Positions 1 through 7,092 of a stretch of DNA of 36,329 nucleotides are shown piece by piece (within the stretch, counting starts at the first letter, position 1; each line of letters starts with the position of its first letter). Position numbers and translations under genes: made by a program. The DNA comes from Oribacterium sp. (GTDB lineage: Bacteria > Bacillota_A > Clostridia > Lachnospirales > Lachnospiraceae): the NCBI GenBank assembly GCA_017940955.1, contig JAGAXP010000001.1, positions 1 through 36,329 of the forward strand, read 5' to 3'. The notes below the pieces were generated by a model. That model was not told where the DNA came from and did no database searches. It saw only the letters and a list, made by a program, of their open reading frames with translations.

Positions 1-227
1 TTTCCGGTATCTACTATGAATGTTCGAAGCTTAACTGACATCTCTTTCAAAAAAGTTGTCATTCTGGGCTTAATAAAATCCGCCGACACAGAAGACTTAA
101 TCGCATCTAAGTCTTCATCAAAAAATAAAGCCGCAGCTTTTTGCAGCTTCGACTTTTCTACGACTTTTCCTTCTACTATTTTTTCAGTGGCATGTAAGTT
201 CTTATTCTGTTTCTTCTCTTCAGGCAT
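1..227 (-). CDS. Conserved phage protein, partial (3' end beyond window)
   Basis: The reading frame runs open off the left edge, so only about 75 N-terminal residues are visible. The first ~30 residues are charged and lysine-rich; then comes FFDEDLDAIKSSVSADFIKP and an amphipathic stretch. This layout resembles a small phage protein family of unknown role with a basic tail followed by a conserved 'FxSEDxxxVKSxxxxDxxxP' segment (recalled, not searched). An AGGTGG ribosome site lies just upstream; ATG at 227 or 230 are both possible. It overlaps the end of the preceding gene by 8 bp, suggesting coupling. Confidence 0.6.
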   Translation of the reverse strand, partial: MPEEKKQNKNLHATEKIVEGKVVEKSKLQKAAALFFDEDLDAIKSSVSADFIKPRMTTFLKEMSVKLRTFIVDTG

Positions 228-387
228 CATTTCCACCTTTCTTCTCATAGTTTACTGGTTTATGAGAATATAAGTTTACAGTATGAGTGAGACACTCATT
301 ACAAGGCTCTTCAGTCTCTTCTACATCTTTGTGAATACATGTTTGACAATATTCATGAAATCTAACATATTTATACGGGTTCTCCAT
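220..387 (-). CDS. Small Cys-rich protein, possible zinc ribbon
   Basis: A 55-residue protein with two CxxC pairs (CQTC near residue 17 and CNEC near residue 29), spaced as in a small zinc-binding knuckle. The start at 387 is chosen because GGAG lies 9 bases upstream; a longer frame to 432 would overlap the previous gene much more. It overlaps the end of the upstream gene by 17 bp. No function can be assigned; nucleic-acid or protein binding by a zinc knuckle is a guess. Confidence 0.7.
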   Translation of the reverse strand: MENPYKYVRFHEYCQTCIHKDVEETEEPCNECLTHTVNLYSHKPVNYEKKGGNDA

Positions 388-694
388 CGTCTTCATCTCC
401 TTTCTCATCATCAAATTCTTCATCAGTAGCATCTTCTTCTATATGTTCCTGTTCTTCTACATGATCCTCTTCAGATTTTGGAAACATGCTGTCAATAGCC
501 TTAGTTACAACTACATCTGTGAAAATATAAGTGAGATATGCTGCGGTTCCTTTGATAGCAATTCTACCAATACTTGTCATGAGGCCAACCTCACCGTGAA
601 TCATGTCACCTGATTTAAATTCTCTACCAAGTTCCTTCCAGACCGCTTTTGCTGCTGCGAGTGATACTACAGATTCAATCATTTCTCTTTTCAT
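371..694 (-). CDS. Hypothetical protein with acidic C-terminus
   Basis: A 107-residue protein. A hydrophobic/glycine segment (about residues 36-65, containing TSIGRIAIKGTAAYLTYIF) could be one membrane span or an amphipathic helix. The last ~35 residues are almost entirely Glu/Asp, a feature seen in DNA-mimic and assembly-chaperone phage proteins, though nothing more specific supports that here. AGGAGG precedes the ATG at normal spacing. Not recognised. Confidence 0.65.
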   Translation of the reverse strand: MKREMIESVVSLAAAKAVWKELGREFKSGDMIHGEVGLMTSIGRIAIKGTAAYLTYIFTDVVVTKAIDSMFPKSEEDHVEEQEHIEEDATDEEFDDEKGDEDDGEPV

Positions 695-712
695 AATATA
701 ATCCTCCTATAA

Positions 713-1024
713 TTAAAATGTTCTTAAAGTGAAACCATCAGGAAAACGTCTTATTATACAGTCATCTTTGATGATAAGTTTCACATTTTCATCAAGCTTA
801 TCTAAAATTTCATGATACATGTCTTTAGTAAAAGTAATCTCTTTATCAAGCGGAAGCATATCAAGAGCGTCTTGAGTTCCACCTAGCCAGCCACTTTCAC
901 CGATCGTGAATGCTGTATCCATATCAATTTTGCCTTTACTGCCGAGATAATACCAAACGATTCCTACTCCGGCTACTCCAATGCAAGCAAGTCCTCTTTT
1001 AATCCATTTCTTATTGATTTTCAT
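713..1024 (-). CDS. Small single-pass membrane protein
   Basis: A 103-residue protein with a lysine-rich N-terminus (MKINKKWIKR) and one membrane span at about residues 11-28 (LACIGVAGVGIVWYYLG), then a soluble tail; topology probably N-in. GGAG sits 11 bases before the ATG, with the AATATAA word (read as TTATATT) lying between them. Family not recognised; one of many one-span proteins in this half of the window. Confidence 0.7.
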   Translation of the reverse strand: MKINKKWIKRGLACIGVAGVGIVWYYLGSKGKIDMDTAFTIGESGWLGGTQDALDMLPLDKEITFTKDMYHEILDKLDENVKLIIKDDCIIRRFPDGFTLRTF

Positions 1025-1048
1025 GAATATAATTACTCCTTAAAAGAA

Positions 1049-1387
1049 TCAGATACACTCATAAATGCACTGACTTACTGACTTCCCTGAATACTTCTTA
1101 ACAAGTTTCTCAAGCAGATGAATATAAGCCTGATCTGAAAGACCTTCATCTTCTTTCTTCACAGGTTTTTCGATACGATCCTTAATATCGGAAGGATACT
1201 CGACTTCAATAATCACGCCTGCTTCACTTGGTGTAATAACGGGCTGATTAAACCTCACGCCGAAATCAGAAAGGGACCCCTCTTTAAGCTCAAGTAAAGC
1301 TATATGGAGAAGTCCCTCTTCCATCTTAGTCATGTCTTTTTCACCTACGAATGTGAGTTTCATGATCTTTTTCATTCCTACAGTCAT
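1049..1387 (-). CDS. Hypothetical protein
   Basis: A 112-residue soluble protein, alpha/beta in appearance, with no recognised motif. The ATG overlaps the stop of the upstream gene as ATGA, the usual sign of translational coupling, and AAGGAG precedes it. The C-terminal half (about residues 75-105) is a predicted helix rich in Lys/Leu. No function proposed. Confidence 0.65.
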   Translation of the reverse strand: MTVGMKKIMKLTFVGEKDMTKMEEGLLHIALLELKEGSLSDFGVRFNQPVITPSEAGVIIEVEYPSDIKDRIEKPVKKEDEGLSDQAYIHLLEKLVKKYSGKSVSQCIYECI

Positions 1388-1659
1388 ATGATTTCTCCTT
1401 TACGTTTTCTTGAAATTTTATTTTCTAACTTGTTTATCAAATCCATAAAGGCATCATTCGGAGTTCCCCCACGCCCATATATAATTTTAGTATTACTAAA
1501 AAAGATAGAGCATCCGACATCATCCGCATAAATTTCTTCAGGAATATCTTCAGGATACAAGTTCCATGCCGTGAATTTCCCTCCGGAATAGCATCCGGTA
1601 TATCTATCACGCACAATGGTTAACGGATACGCATTAAACTCTTTACGATCATCGTACAT
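1384..1659 (-). CDS. Conserved small phage protein
   Basis: A 91-residue protein with a strongly patterned core (YPLTIVRDRYTGCYSGGKFTAW) followed by an acidic loop and a basic C-terminus. I recall similar small proteins in Clostridia phages and prophages, always of unknown function; this was not searched. AAGGAG lies 6 bases before the ATG, and an AATATAA word lies just upstream of it. Coupled by ATGA to the next gene. Confidence 0.7.
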   Translation of the reverse strand: MYDDRKEFNAYPLTIVRDRYTGCYSGGKFTAWNLYPEDIPEEIYADDVGCSIFFSNTKIIYGRGGTPNDAFMDLINKLENKISRKRKGEII

Positions 1660-1685
1660 ATGTTTCTCCTTTTCTTGAAATATAA

Positions 1686-2027
1686 TTACATACTGAAAGT
1701 TACGTCGATAACATTCACATCACCTGCTAAGTGCTTCTTGACCTCGTCGACAGTGATATCCTTCCATTTGTTACCCACTACGATAATATCAGCCCAAATC
1801 TCTTCAGGAAGAATGCCGTCTTTTGCTGAATCAGTTTCATAGACTTTACATCCTTCCTTATCGAGAATATAACCGAACGTTGATTTACCGGTTCCTGAAG
1901 CACCGCTAAGAATCCATACGGGTCTCTTTTTCATAGCTCTCGGAAGTTCAGTAAAAAGCTCTTCTTTAACATAGGCATAGCCACTCGGATAGTAATAGTC
2001 TCCACCATCATGAGTAACCTTAAACAC
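1686..2027 (-). CDS. P-loop NTPase-like protein, probably 5'-truncated
   Basis: A 113-residue protein with a Walker A motif, GASGTGKST (about residues 42-50), preceded by a beta strand (RPVWILS) as in P-loop kinases. The acidic IWADIIVV segment near residue 79 may be the Walker B strand. The only usable start is GTG at 2027, without a ribosome site. The frame stays open upstream through an acidic stretch (DDEDDDFDS) until a TAG at about 2084, exactly where the cytosine-phased array begins. The natural 5' end may therefore have been lost or displaced by the array. Confidence 0.6.
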   Translation of the reverse strand: MFKVTHDGGDYYYPSGYAYVKEELFTELPRAMKKRPVWILSGASGTGKSTFGYILDKEGCKVYETDSAKDGILPEEIWADIIVVGNKWKDITVDEVKKHLAGDVNVIDVTFSM

Positions 2028-2081
2028 ATTTGTTTGATGAAAATCGCAGCTGTCGAAATCATCATCTTCGTCATCATTGTG

Positions 2082-2332
2082 CTATACACTTCAGCGCCTT
2101 CGCAAAACCGCACGTCATTTTGCCGTTGCCATTCTATACGTTACTTCACCTTGGCCTTGCTATGCCTATCGTCTCAGCACAATTCATTGTCTTTGCGTCA
2201 CTGACTAGACAAAACTGCACCTTAGCAACACGGATCGAGACCCTACCAAGCCCTTGCCATTACGTAGTTACTCACTTTACATCTGCTTTGCATTTTACTA
2301 CGTTTCGACTCACTACGACACAGTGCCTTAGC
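2082..2332. repeat. Cytosine-phased pentamer array A
   Basis: Non-coding 250-bp stretch without exact repeats but with a plus-strand C every fifth base. Unbroken runs include 2129-2149 (5), 2155-2185 (7), 2221-2251 (7) and 2301-2326 (6), joined by single-base phase slips. The pentamers approximate N-T/A-A/G-C-N. It lies directly downstream of the 2341-2946 gene. A plus-strand open frame here is a by-product of the composition. Confidence 0.75.
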
Positions 2333-2340
2333 AAATATAA

Positions 2341-2946
2341 TCACAAGATTTCATAAGTCATGCGGCCATATCCGGCGTTTCTCCACTGCAGAAGTCCACG
2401 ATACTTACCATAATCAAGCCACTCTTTCACAGCAGGTGCATACTGATCGGAAAGACATGTAATAGTGAATTCGATAGTACTGCCGGCAGGAACTGTCTCA
2501 GAAGAAGCAAGAGCAATTCTTTCACCCTGAGCAGTCTGTGCACGAAGAGGACGCTCAAGAACGCCCATTTTTCCGCCATGCATATCAATCGGGATCTTAC
2601 GCTCTTCAACAAATATAACCCCGTCGATTACCTTCTTAAACGCCTTGATAGCACACGAAGCTTTGGCGAAATCCTCACCTTTACACTTCTGAAGTGCAGA
2701 GCAGGTGTCTTTAAAGAAACCTTTGATCTGATAATCCCAGATAAAAGGTGTACCATCTTCAAGTTTCGGGAATACAGTCATCTGCTTCTCTGCATACTCT
2801 TCAGCACCGATTGCTGCAATCTCCTCCTCTTTAGACTTAGCATCCGGTGCCTTCGAAGCAATATAATCTCCGTGAATATCCTTATTATTAGAAGCTGTCC
2901 CAAGTACCATCTCTGTGAATGTTGCTCTTACTTTAATCTGTTTCAT
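2341..2946 (-). CDS. RAMP-like conserved phage protein
   Basis: A 201-residue protein starting IKVRATFTEMVLGTAS and ending in a strand-turn with LLQWRNAGYGRMTYEIL; the glycine-rich end and overall layout recall the ferredoxin-like RAMP/Cas7-type fold. I recall homologues in Clostridia phages with the same core (FIWDYQIKGFFKDTCSAL and PLRAQTAQGER) but no known function. GGAG is 8 bases before the chosen ATG; an ATG 6 bases further up is too close to it. It is the only gene between the two cytosine-phased arrays, which suggests, by inference only, that gene and arrays belong together. Confidence 0.75.
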   Translation of the reverse strand: MKQIKVRATFTEMVLGTASNNKDIHGDYIASKAPDAKSKEEEIAAIGAEEYAEKQMTVFPKLEDGTPFIWDYQIKGFFKDTCSALQKCKGEDFAKASCAIKAFKKVIDGVIFVEERKIPIDMHGGKMGVLERPLRAQTAQGERIALASSETVPAGSTIEFTITCLSDQYAPAVKEWLDYGKYRGLLQWRNAGYGRMTYEIL

Positions 2947-2998
2947 ATTCATTTCTCCTTTTTAAAATATAATGTGTTTGTTTAAAATCATCACAAAT

Positions 2999-3185
2999 CG
3001 ACGCCGCACCATGCCGCTGCTACACGAATCAATGCCTTACGAAACTTTACAAAACTATACCATGGTTACGCAAATCGATACCGCACCTTACCATAGCTAT
3101 GCATTGCTTCGCCTTTACACAACCTTGCCATTCATTACTCTACCACGGCTCAACATATCATTGCTGTACACGACTATGCCATTGC
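2999..3185. repeat. Cytosine-phased pentamer array B
   Basis: Non-coding stretch upstream (in transcription sense) of the RAMP-like gene. Plus-strand C occurs at every fifth base from 3005 to 3060 (12 in a row), 3087-3112 (6), 3118-3143 (6) and 3149-3179 (7). The last three runs are offset by one base, giving 31-base units. An imperfect internal duplication (around 2993 and 3071) shares AAATCGA(T/C)(A/G)CCGCACC. Confidence 0.8.
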
Positions 3186-3222
3186 AAAAAGAAAAAAGAA
3201 GGACCGGATGCTACTCCAGTCC
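3186..3222 (-). terminator. Intrinsic terminator
   Basis: On the minus strand a stem with GGACTGGA against TCCGGTCC (one mismatch) and a 6-base loop, followed by CTTCTTTTTTCTTTTT. It ends the unit carrying the 3232-3453 gene. Confidence 0.8.
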
Positions 3223-3231
3223 TAAATCGCC

Positions 3232-3453
3232 TCACGGGTTTTTAAGATACTCAAACTCAACGCCGTCTTCTGTCCAGAAAGCTCTATAGCATCTTGTTAC
3301 GGTTTCACTTAATGTAAGTTTAATCGCAGCAGTATAGGTTTCAGGATTAGAAGACGCGCGAGTTATGTCGTCTATAAATTCAACCCGACATGGTGCCCAG
3401 TCCGCAATGCAATCCAATATGTCCTTCTTTATAGTTTTAAGATTAGTCTTCAT
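3232..3453 (-). CDS. Hypothetical protein
   Basis: A 73-residue soluble protein with an N-terminal helix (NLKTIKKDILDCIADWAP) and a beta-rich C-terminal half. AGGAG precedes the ATG at 8 bases. It is the sole gene of a short unit beginning at promoter-like element E1 and ending at the terminator that follows its stop. No family recognised. Confidence 0.7.
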   Translation of the reverse strand: MKTNLKTIKKDILDCIADWAPCRVEFIDDITRASSNPETYTAAIKLTLSETVTRCYRAFWTEDGVEFEYLKNP

Positions 3454-3490
3454 TTAAATCAGCTCCTTTCTTGAAGACCTTCTTTTACTT

Positions 3491-3514
3491 CATTAAAGGA
3501 GCTGTAAAATGTAT
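3491..3514 (-). promoter_or_regulatory. Promoter-like element E1
   Basis: Member of the 15-copy element; minus strand ATTTTACA, 5 bp, TTTAAT. Lies upstream of the 3453 start. Confidence 0.6.
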
Positions 3515-3555
3515 CTTTAGAAATATAATCCGAGTTTAATCCCATCTGCAGGTGT

Positions 3556-4407
3556 TCAGTATCTTTTCTGTTCAGGCTGAGGCTCAATGAAGAACGTGAA
3601 CATTATCGCAGGTCTTCCGTCTTCAAGTTTAATTGCATGATTGAGACTTAAATCAAACGAGTCACAATCGCACTTGGATCCTCCTGCACCGATATACTTA
3701 CCTGCAGCTCCTGTAGGAAGTTCAAGTTCCTCATAGATAGCATTAATCGGTAACCATAACTCAAAAGGCGCGTCAATAATGCGTTTATTCACCTTATTAA
3801 CTGCCTTTTCAAGCGTCACATCGTCACAATAGAATGGACGCCCCATATAATCATCCCAATATAATGTCTTACCACCTCCTTTCGCCTGAAGAATATGACC
3901 TTCGAAATCAGGATCATTCTTCAGTGCTTCATTTGCATGGTCCTGAGCTACACCATCTTTAATCTCCTGGACTTTCTCTTCACCTACCACCTCTTTCGCT
4001 TTCTCAAGGATTTCCTTGTTATAGACTTCACTCATAGTAAGTAAATCTCTAACGTGTGAAATCTTCATCTCGGAAGTGACAACAGATCCTACCATGAGTC
4101 CGCCTGTCGCTGCTGTGAGAAGTCCAATCGGAGCCACTTCAGGAGCAAGTCTTTTTGCTGTTTCTTTTGTGATCTCTTTCCTCTCCTGCTTAACCTGCTC
4201 CACAGGAAGATTCTCTATTTCAGCTCTTTCTTCAAGAGCATCAATCTTTTTACGCTGTTCAGATATAATGTTGTGAATCTTCGGCGACTTCTTATATGTG
4301 AGTACAACAACGCCAAAGAGTCCTGCAATTGCCCCGACGCCCATAATCACGTTTGAATGTTCAGATGCTTTTTCAAGTAACGATTTTCCAAATTCTTTGA
4401 AACCCAT
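3556..4407 (-). CDS. DUF6353-like membrane protein (paralogue 1)
   Basis: A 283-residue protein: membrane span at about residues 18-38 (SNVIMGVGAIAGLFGVVVL), a charged coiled-coil segment (about 45-85), a second hydrophobic glycine-rich segment (about 88-110), then a soluble C-terminal domain containing LYWDDYMGRPFYCDDVTLEKAV. The C-terminal domain matches the same region of the 6051-6845 protein (VYEPYTDQYFYTTRETIAWVM), so the two are diverged paralogues. I recall such proteins as DUF6353, common in Clostridia phages and of unknown role. GGAG precedes the ATG. Confidence 0.75.
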   Translation of the reverse strand: MGFKEFGKSLLEKASEHSNVIMGVGAIAGLFGVVVLTYKKSPKIHNIISEQRKKIDALEERAEIENLPVEQVKQERKEITKETAKRLAPEVAPIGLLTAATGGLMVGSVVTSEMKISHVRDLLTMSEVYNKEILEKAKEVVGEEKVQEIKDGVAQDHANEALKNDPDFEGHILQAKGGGKTLYWDDYMGRPFYCDDVTLEKAVNKVNKRIIDAPFELWLPINAIYEELELPTGAAGKYIGAGGSKCDCDSFDLSLNHAIKLEDGRPAIMFTFFIEPQPEQKRY

Positions 4408-4434
4408 AACAAGTTTCTCCTTTCACAAATACAA

Positions 4435-4596
4435 TTAGTCTCTATTTTCAAGTCTGCCGATACGTAAGCACAAATTCTTCTGAAGTTCAAATATTGCACG
4501 AAGCGTCGAATCGTCATTCGCCAGAAGTCTATCGTGAATATGTACAAGCAGTTTTCTTGCTTCAATGCAAAGTTCTTTCTGTGATTTTTCAGCCAT
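4435..4596 (-). CDS. Small hypothetical protein
   Basis: A 53-residue, largely helical, charged protein. The start at 4596 is preceded by AAAGGAG at 6-7 bases; a longer frame to 4752 would cross a strong terminator and is rejected. An AATATAA word lies immediately upstream of the ribosome site. Not recognised. Confidence 0.65.
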   Translation of the reverse strand: MAEKSQKELCIEARKLLVHIHDRLLANDDSTLRAIFELQKNLCLRIGRLENRD

Positions 4597-4622
4597 TTCG
4601 TTTCTCCTTTCGAAATATAAGT

Positions 4623-4665
4623 GAAAAAAAAGAATAGGAGCCTGTGTAATATCTACACAAGCCCC
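4623..4665 (-). terminator. Intrinsic terminator
   Basis: Minus strand: a long stem (GGGGCTTGTGTA against TACACAGGCTCC with mismatches) followed by TATTCTTTTTTTT. It closes the unit that contains the 4673-4837 gene. Confidence 0.85.
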
Positions 4666-4672
4666 TTTCCGG

Positions 4673-4837
4673 TTATTCTTCAGCCTGTCGCCGCTCTTCT
4701 TCCTCCTTTCTCTTAAAGTACTTCTCCACTGAGCGATCCATCTTTTTGTCATCCTGCTTGTCTTTTACGAGCATCCCAAGTGCTCCTAATCCAAGACTAG
4801 CGAGTAACAGTACATTGTCTTTAATCCAATTGCTCAT
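4673..4837 (-). CDS. Small membrane-anchored protein
   Basis: A 54-residue protein. A short N-terminus (MSNWIKDN) leads into one hydrophobic span (about residues 8-24, VLLLASLGLGALGMLV), followed by a highly charged helix ending in ERRQAEE. GGAGG lies 7 bases before the ATG. It is transcribed from element E2, with a strong terminator just after the stop, so it appears to be its own unit. The 'WxKDN/H + glycine-rich span' start recurs in several neighbours. Confidence 0.7.
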   Translation of the reverse strand: MSNWIKDNVLLLASLGLGALGMLVKDKQDDKKMDRSVEKYFKRKEEEERRQAEE

Positions 4838-4871
4838 ATTGTTTCCTCCTTTAAAAGAATTATTTATATGT

Positions 4872-4897
4872 CATTATATAAGCTGTAAAAAGTTTCA
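4872..4897 (-). promoter_or_regulatory. Promoter-like element E2
   Basis: Minus strand TGAAACTTTTTACA, 5 bp, TATAATG. Overlaps the last codon of the 4895-5143 gene and faces the 4837 gene. Confidence 0.65.
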
Positions 4898-5143
4898 CGA
4901 ATTCATCATGTCTTTAAGCTCCTGTTTGAGTCTATTTTCTTCCGGAGTAAGACCTTTCTCTATTTTCTGATCGACATTCATCTTTTTTCTCTTTTCGGCC
5001 TGTTCATCTAAAAAGTCGCATCTACTGAGAGCGAGTATTGCTACCTCTATAGCTTCTTCAACATCCGCAGGTACTATGTATGTTTCGTTGTATCCATATA
5101 ATACATTTCTAGCCTCGTTCCAAGTCATCACCATCTTCGCCAT
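4895..5143 (-). CDS. Hypothetical helical protein
   Basis: An 82-residue protein, mostly helical, with an amphipathic segment (VEEAIEVAILALSRCDFL) and a charged C-terminal helix. A GAGGTG ribosome site is present 10-11 bases upstream. The start lies inside the end of the 5109-5285 gene, so the two are likely co-translated. Not recognised. Confidence 0.65.
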   Translation of the reverse strand: MAKMVMTWNEARNVLYGYNETYIVPADVEEAIEVAILALSRCDFLDEQAEKRKKMNVDQKIEKGLTPEENRLKQELKDMMNS

Positions 5144-5285
5144 TTTTTCTTTTCACCTCGTCATATAATCTTTTAATACATAGTCTCAAGTAATGTGCTA
5201 TATTTACGTTTGTATGCTTCTTAATATAACTAACTTGATTTTTCTCATTATCATCAAGTCTCACTTTATAGAATATCTTTCTCAT
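5109..5285 (-). CDS. Possible ribbon-helix-helix DNA-binding protein
   Basis: A 58-residue protein. It begins with a beta-strand-like segment (FYKVRLDD) followed by two helices (KNQVSYIKKH, NIAHYLRLCIKRLYDEV), the pattern of Arc/CopG repressors. The ATG overlaps the stop of the transporter gene as ATGA. RHH is an inference from the pattern; no conserved family was recognised. Confidence 0.55.
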   Translation of the reverse strand: MRKIFYKVRLDDNEKNQVSYIKKHTNVNIAHYLRLCIKRLYDEVKRKNGEDGDDLERG

Positions 5286-5896
5286 ATGCCATCTCTTTTT
5301 GTGAATCTAACAAGTCTGCAAATGCATATACCACCAATTCCGTTGAATATAATGTTTAGAAGCAAATAGGCAAACACTTTCGCATCAAATATCTGTGCTG
5401 CCGAAAAGTAGAATACATTAGCGATACAGTGCTCATATCCGCATAAGATGAATACCATGACACACATCACAATCACAAAAACTCTTACGAAATAGTGAAG
5501 CTTGTATTTCGCGAATAAATCGACAGCAAAGAATATAAGTATATTGCACATGAAAGCAAGCGGCATGATTCGCCATCCTTCATCTAATTTCTTAAAACAT
5601 AGATTTGCTGTTGTATTATAAAGATCGGGCTTCGATAAGTAAAATATAAACCCAACAATCCAAGCGCCTACTATGTTACCGAGAAGTACTGTAACATTTT
5701 TCACAACATAGTTTATTTCAGGTTTCACATACGGAATCATACCTGTGAAAAGCTTAAATCCATTCATACAGATGAGAAGCAGTCCAATCGAAAATATAAG
5801 GGAACCCACGATAGGATTCCCGATCGATAAATACGCTGCTCCTCCGATGCCGATGCATATACCGCCTAATATCGATCTGATAAAAAGTTTTAACAT
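5282..5896 (-). CDS. Formate/nitrite transporter (FNT) family protein
   Basis: A 204-residue protein with about six hydrophobic spans. It carries the FNT signatures: GFKLFTG (about residues 46-52, first broken-helix loop) and GYEHCIAN (153-160), which holds the central pore histidine (H156) of the FocA/NirC family. Bacterial members are usually 250-280 residues, so this copy is short, mainly at the N-terminus and loops. FNT channels are pentamers moving formate, nitrite or other small anions. It overlaps its upstream neighbour (ATGTTAA), indicating coupling. A phage-borne copy would be an auxiliary metabolic or membrane-altering gene; the substrate cannot be read from sequence. Confidence 0.85.
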   Translation of the reverse strand: MLKLFIRSILGGICIGIGGAAYLSIGNPIVGSLIFSIGLLLICMNGFKLFTGMIPYVKPEINYVVKNVTVLLGNIVGAWIVGFIFYLSKPDLYNTTANLCFKKLDEGWRIMPLAFMCNILIFFAVDLFAKYKLHYFVRVFVIVMCVMVFILCGYEHCIANVFYFSAAQIFDAKVFAYLLLNIIFNGIGGICICRLVRFTKRDGI

Positions 5897-6039
5897 ACTT
5901 CTTTCCTCTCTTTCACATAAATTGTGTGGTATTTCTTCCTAAATTTCTGAAGCTTAATACCGTCATATATAAGCGTTCCGATGTAGTAGATACCAACGAT
6001 CGGAGCAACAATAGAAGCGATTTTCAGTAAAATTTTCAT
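5890..6039 (-). CDS. Small single-pass membrane protein
   Basis: A 49-residue protein: N-terminal span at about residues 3-24 (ILLKIASIVAPIVGIYYIG), then a basic tail (KLQKFRKKYH). GGAG precedes the ATG at 7 bases. It ends inside the start of the FNT gene, so expression of the two is probably coupled; it could be an accessory subunit, but only position supports that. Confidence 0.65.
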   Translation of the reverse strand: MKILLKIASIVAPIVGIYYIGTLIYDGIKLQKFRKKYHTIYVKERKEVC

Positions 6040-6050
6040 ATTTCTCTCCT

Positions 6051-6845
6051 TCAATACAAATAAATCATATCCTCAGCTTCTTGTGTATCAGGATCTACTT
6101 GATAGAAAAGGCATAAAGCTCCTCTTTTATCTTTTCTCACATCCGGCATAAGTTCAATCCAAGGCCCACCGTAATAAGACCATGCATAATCCTGAGACTC
6201 ATTTTCCCAGTTCCATCCTATTTTATCTCCTTCAGGTTTTGGTACACCGCCAAGCATCTTGATGATGTAATTTAGACGAACATCAAACTGATTCATAAGT
6301 CTCTTATTCGCCTCTAACATAACCCATGCTATTGTCTCGCGTGTAGTATAAAAATACTGATCCGTGTACGGTTCATAGACTAAAAGTTTACTTGTCATTG
6401 AACCCTCATTCGGAATTTTCTCCTCCGGGAATTTTTCAGGATGATTTTTTAAGTCGTCTTTGATTTTCTCCTGAATAATATCGTTATGAATCTGATGAGC
6501 TCTTTCTGCTCCTACTTCTTCTACAAGCTTTTTATCAATATCAACAGCCTTTTGTTTCCACATAGCAGCAACGCCTGCAATAGCAGCTTCTGTACCTACG
6601 TGAATTCTGTCTGAAGATATAATAAGAGCACATGTAGCTCCTGCAGCAACACCTGTCTTCCAGTAAGCTTTTGCATATTCTTTTACTTTCTCTTTCTTAT
6701 TCATATCGGGTTTGACTGTATGTTCTACTTGAACAGCAGCCTTTCCTGAAAAATAAGCAGTGGCAACTACACCAGCACAAGCTACTGCAGAACAAATAGT
6801 AGCCTTATGATCTTTAAGCCAGTTTATCATTCCATCTAAATTCAT
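6051..6845 (-). CDS. DUF6353-like membrane protein (paralogue 2)
   Basis: A 264-residue protein: amphipathic start MINWLKDHK, a span at about residues 16-36 (CSAVACAGVVATAYFSG), a second hydrophobic region (about 64-78), and a soluble C-terminal domain with VYEPYTDQYFYTTRETIAW and a WNW/WSYYGG-rich aromatic region. It is a diverged paralogue of the 3556-4407 protein. Coupled by ATGA overlap to the upstream gene. Function unknown; the membrane anchor plus cytosolic domain suggests action at the inner face of the membrane. Confidence 0.75.
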   Translation of the reverse strand: MNLDGMINWLKDHKATICSAVACAGVVATAYFSGKAAVQVEHTVKPDMNKKEKVKEYAKAYWKTGVAAGATCALIISSDRIHVGTEAAIAGVAAMWKQKAVDIDKKLVEEVGAERAHQIHNDIIQEKIKDDLKNHPEKFPEEKIPNEGSMTSKLLVYEPYTDQYFYTTRETIAWVMLEANKRLMNQFDVRLNYIIKMLGGVPKPEGDKIGWNWENESQDYAWSYYGGPWIELMPDVRKDKRGALCLFYQVDPDTQEAEDMIYLY

Positions 6846-7018
6846 TTTCTGTCGTCCTCCCTATCTGCAGTGAGCGCATTAACAATTTCCTCAAGCGTTA
6901 TTATCTGCCTCTCAAGCAGTGCAATACAATCATAAAGTCCTTTCTCGGCAGGTGTCTCCATTTTCTTCTTAAGATTTTTAAAGTTGTTGCTTCTTGTGAA
7001 ATCTGACATCACTTTCAT
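6842..7018 (-). CDS. Small helical protein
   Basis: A 58-residue protein with a leucine/isoleucine-rich helix at the C-terminus (about residues 30-50, CIALLERQIITLEEIV), likely a short coiled coil. The start at 7018 has GGAG 6 bases upstream; a GTG start at 7096 would read through a terminator hairpin and is rejected. Not recognised. Confidence 0.65.
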   Translation of the reverse strand: MKVMSDFTRSNNFKNLKKKMETPAEKGLYDCIALLERQIITLEEIVNALTADREDDRK

Positions 7019-7044
7019 TCGCTTCTCCTTTTTTTTCATAAGGT

Positions 7045-7086
7045 CAAAAATATAAGGAGCCGCAGTAAATGTTACATGCGACTCCT
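7045..7086 (-). terminator. Intrinsic terminator with interrupted U-tract
   Basis: Minus strand stem GGAGTCGCA against TGCGGCTCC (9 bp, one mismatch), followed by TTATATTTTTG: the strand-biased ATATAA word sits inside the T-tract. Confidence 0.8.
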
Positions 7087-7092
7087 TTGTTT

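Noticed and set aside
2082..3185. CRISPR array
   Set aside because: No exact repeat with spacers; the period is 5 and 31 bases with single-base slips, and no cas genes are seen. The RAMP-like resemblance of the enclosed gene is not enough.
2010..3289. Plus-strand open frames across the cytosine-phased arrays (2010-2204, 2030-2356, 2972-3289)
   Set aside because: No ribosome sites, biased composition comes from the period-5 pattern, and they run against all neighbouring genes.
4597..4752. N-terminal extension of the 4435 frame
   Set aside because: It crosses a strong terminator; ATG 4596 has a proper ribosome site.
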